Assembly: GCA_963846495.1 (NCBI GenBank)
Contig: CAWJWP010000014.1
Coordinates: 1-64,000, forward strand
Direction: 5' to 3'
DNA: 64,000 nucleotides
Source of the DNA: DASYQD01 sp963846495
GTDB lineage: Bacteria > Acidobacteriota > Thermoanaerobaculia > Multivoradales > JAIOJS01
Part shown: positions 63,440 through 64,000 of the stretch, one piece after another
Position numbering within the stretch: the stretch's first letter is position 1
Layout of the letters: each line of letters begins with the position of its first letter
Notes under the pieces: model-generated
Databases searched by the model: none
Seen by the model: only the letters and a program-made list of their open reading frames with translations
What the model was told of the DNA's origin: nothing
Made by a program: the position numbers and the translations under genes

Positions 63440-64000
63440 ATGACAACTCCGACCGCTGCGCCCTCGTCTCCAGCCGCGACCGCCGAACGCCCGCCGCTCT
63501 CCGAGTTCCTGCCCGAGCGTGGCGCCGAGGGCACGGTCTCGTCCGACGAGCTGCTCGACCGCTTCCTCGCCTACGTGAAGTCGCAGCAGCTCGAGCTCTA
63601 CCCGGCGCAGGAGGAAGCGCTGCTCGAGCTGTGGGCCGGACGCCACGTCGTGCTCGCCACGCCGACGGGATCGGGTAAATCGCTGGTCGCGCTCGGCCTC
63701 CAGTTCAAGGCGGCCGCCGAGGGGCGGCGCTCGTTCTACACCAGCCCGATCAAGGCCCTCGCCTCGGAGAAGTTCTTCGCCCTCTGCAACCTCTTCGGCG
63801 CCGAGCGCGTCGGCATGCTCACCGGCGACGCCAGCATCAACCCGCACGCGCCCGTCGTCTGCGCCACCGCCGAGGTGCTGTCGAACATGGCGCTACGCAT
63901 GGCGAGCGTCGACGCGCCCTACGTGGTGATGGACGAGTTCCACTACTACGCCGACCCGGACCGCGGCGTCGCCTGGCAGGTGCCGCTGCTGTTGCTGTCG
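63440..64000 (+). CDS. DEAD/DEAH-box helicase, partial (5' part only)
   Basis: The frame opens with ATG at 63440 and is still open at the window edge; 187 residues are visible. LELYPAQEEALLELWAGRHV is the Q-motif region, VLATPTGSGKSLVALGLQFK Walker A (motif I), YTSPIKALASEKFFALCNLF motif Ia, MLTGDASINPHAPVVCATAE motif Ib and VVMDEFHYYADPDRGVAWQV motif II (DEFH). This looks like a superfamily 2 Ski2-like helicase of the type found in many high-GC bacteria. The gene is divergent from the CAP gene with a 111-bp spacer. Confidence 0.92.
   Translation, partial: MTTPTAAPSSPAATAERPPLSEFLPERGAEGTVSSDELLDRFLAYVKSQQLELYPAQEEALLELWAGRHVVLATPTGSGKSLVALGLQFKAAAEGRRSFYTSPIKALASEKFFALCNLFGAERVGMLTGDASINPHAPVVCATAEVLSNMALRMASVDAPYVVMDEFHYYADPDRGVAWQVPLLLLS

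Overview
The window is about 64 kb of uniformly GC-rich, densely coding DNA with no rRNA, tRNA, CRISPR array or insertion sequence that I could see. It holds a lipoprotein, a signal-peptide-bearing outer-membrane barrel protein, RecBCD and a sigma-54 activator, so it comes from a Gram-negative (diderm) bacterium. High GC, many GTG starts and GTGA/ATGA/TGATG overlaps would fit Acidobacteriota (Thermoanaerobaculia-like), Myxococcota or a similar environmental phylum, but the sequence alone does not settle the taxon.

Layout. 1-697 (minus) is the start of a radical SAM protein interrupted by an intein exactly at the third cluster cysteine. 790-10488 (minus) is a recC-recB-recD operon; recD carries a frameshift and recC contains a 50-bp near-perfect palindrome in frame. 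10653-15339 is a mixed housekeeping block: an unknown protein, two membrane proteins, a SpoU/TrmH-type RNA methyltransferase, a sucrase/ferredoxin-like protein and a PhzF-like protein lacking the catalytic Glu.

15383-58099 (minus, about 42.7 kb, 26 genes in one direction) is an extracellular contractile injection system (eCIS) locus. In transcription order it has a winged-helix-like leader gene, a DUF4255/Pvc16-type cap, a carboxypeptidase-regulatory-like protein, the tail sheath, a tube protein, a giant FN3-decorated second sheath, a second tube protein, an Afp7-like LysM protein with a glycine-rich tail, a 60-residue protein, gpD-like hub, gpV-like spike, a 581-residue unknown, gp25, baseplate J, a propeller-gpI fusion, a tail-fibre-like protein ending in a helix-hairpin-helix, a related 469-residue protein, an IPT/TIG protein, an outer-membrane barrel protein, a 720-residue unknown, the AAA+ ATPase, a 1390-residue membrane/coiled-coil protein, a TPR protein, a DUF4157 putative cargo with a His-rich C-terminal domain, a PQQ-like propeller and a six-domain glycosyltransferase/methyltransferase. 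A near-consensus sigma-54 promoter (58144-58159) lies directly upstream and a sigma-54 enhancer-binding protein gene follows at 58286-59326, so the whole injection system is probably switched on by that activator.

59619-64000 returns to ordinary genes: a pseudo-receiver/PilZ protein, an EVE-domain protein, a secreted beta-propeller lipoprotein, a tandem CAP-domain protein with a duplicated 3' end, and the start of a DEAD/DEAH helicase. The most interesting parts are the sigma-54 wiring of the eCIS, its unusual accessory proteins (outer-membrane barrel, FN3 sheath, HhH-tipped fibre, giant glycosyltransferase fusion, candidate cargoes), the intein and the intragenic palindrome.
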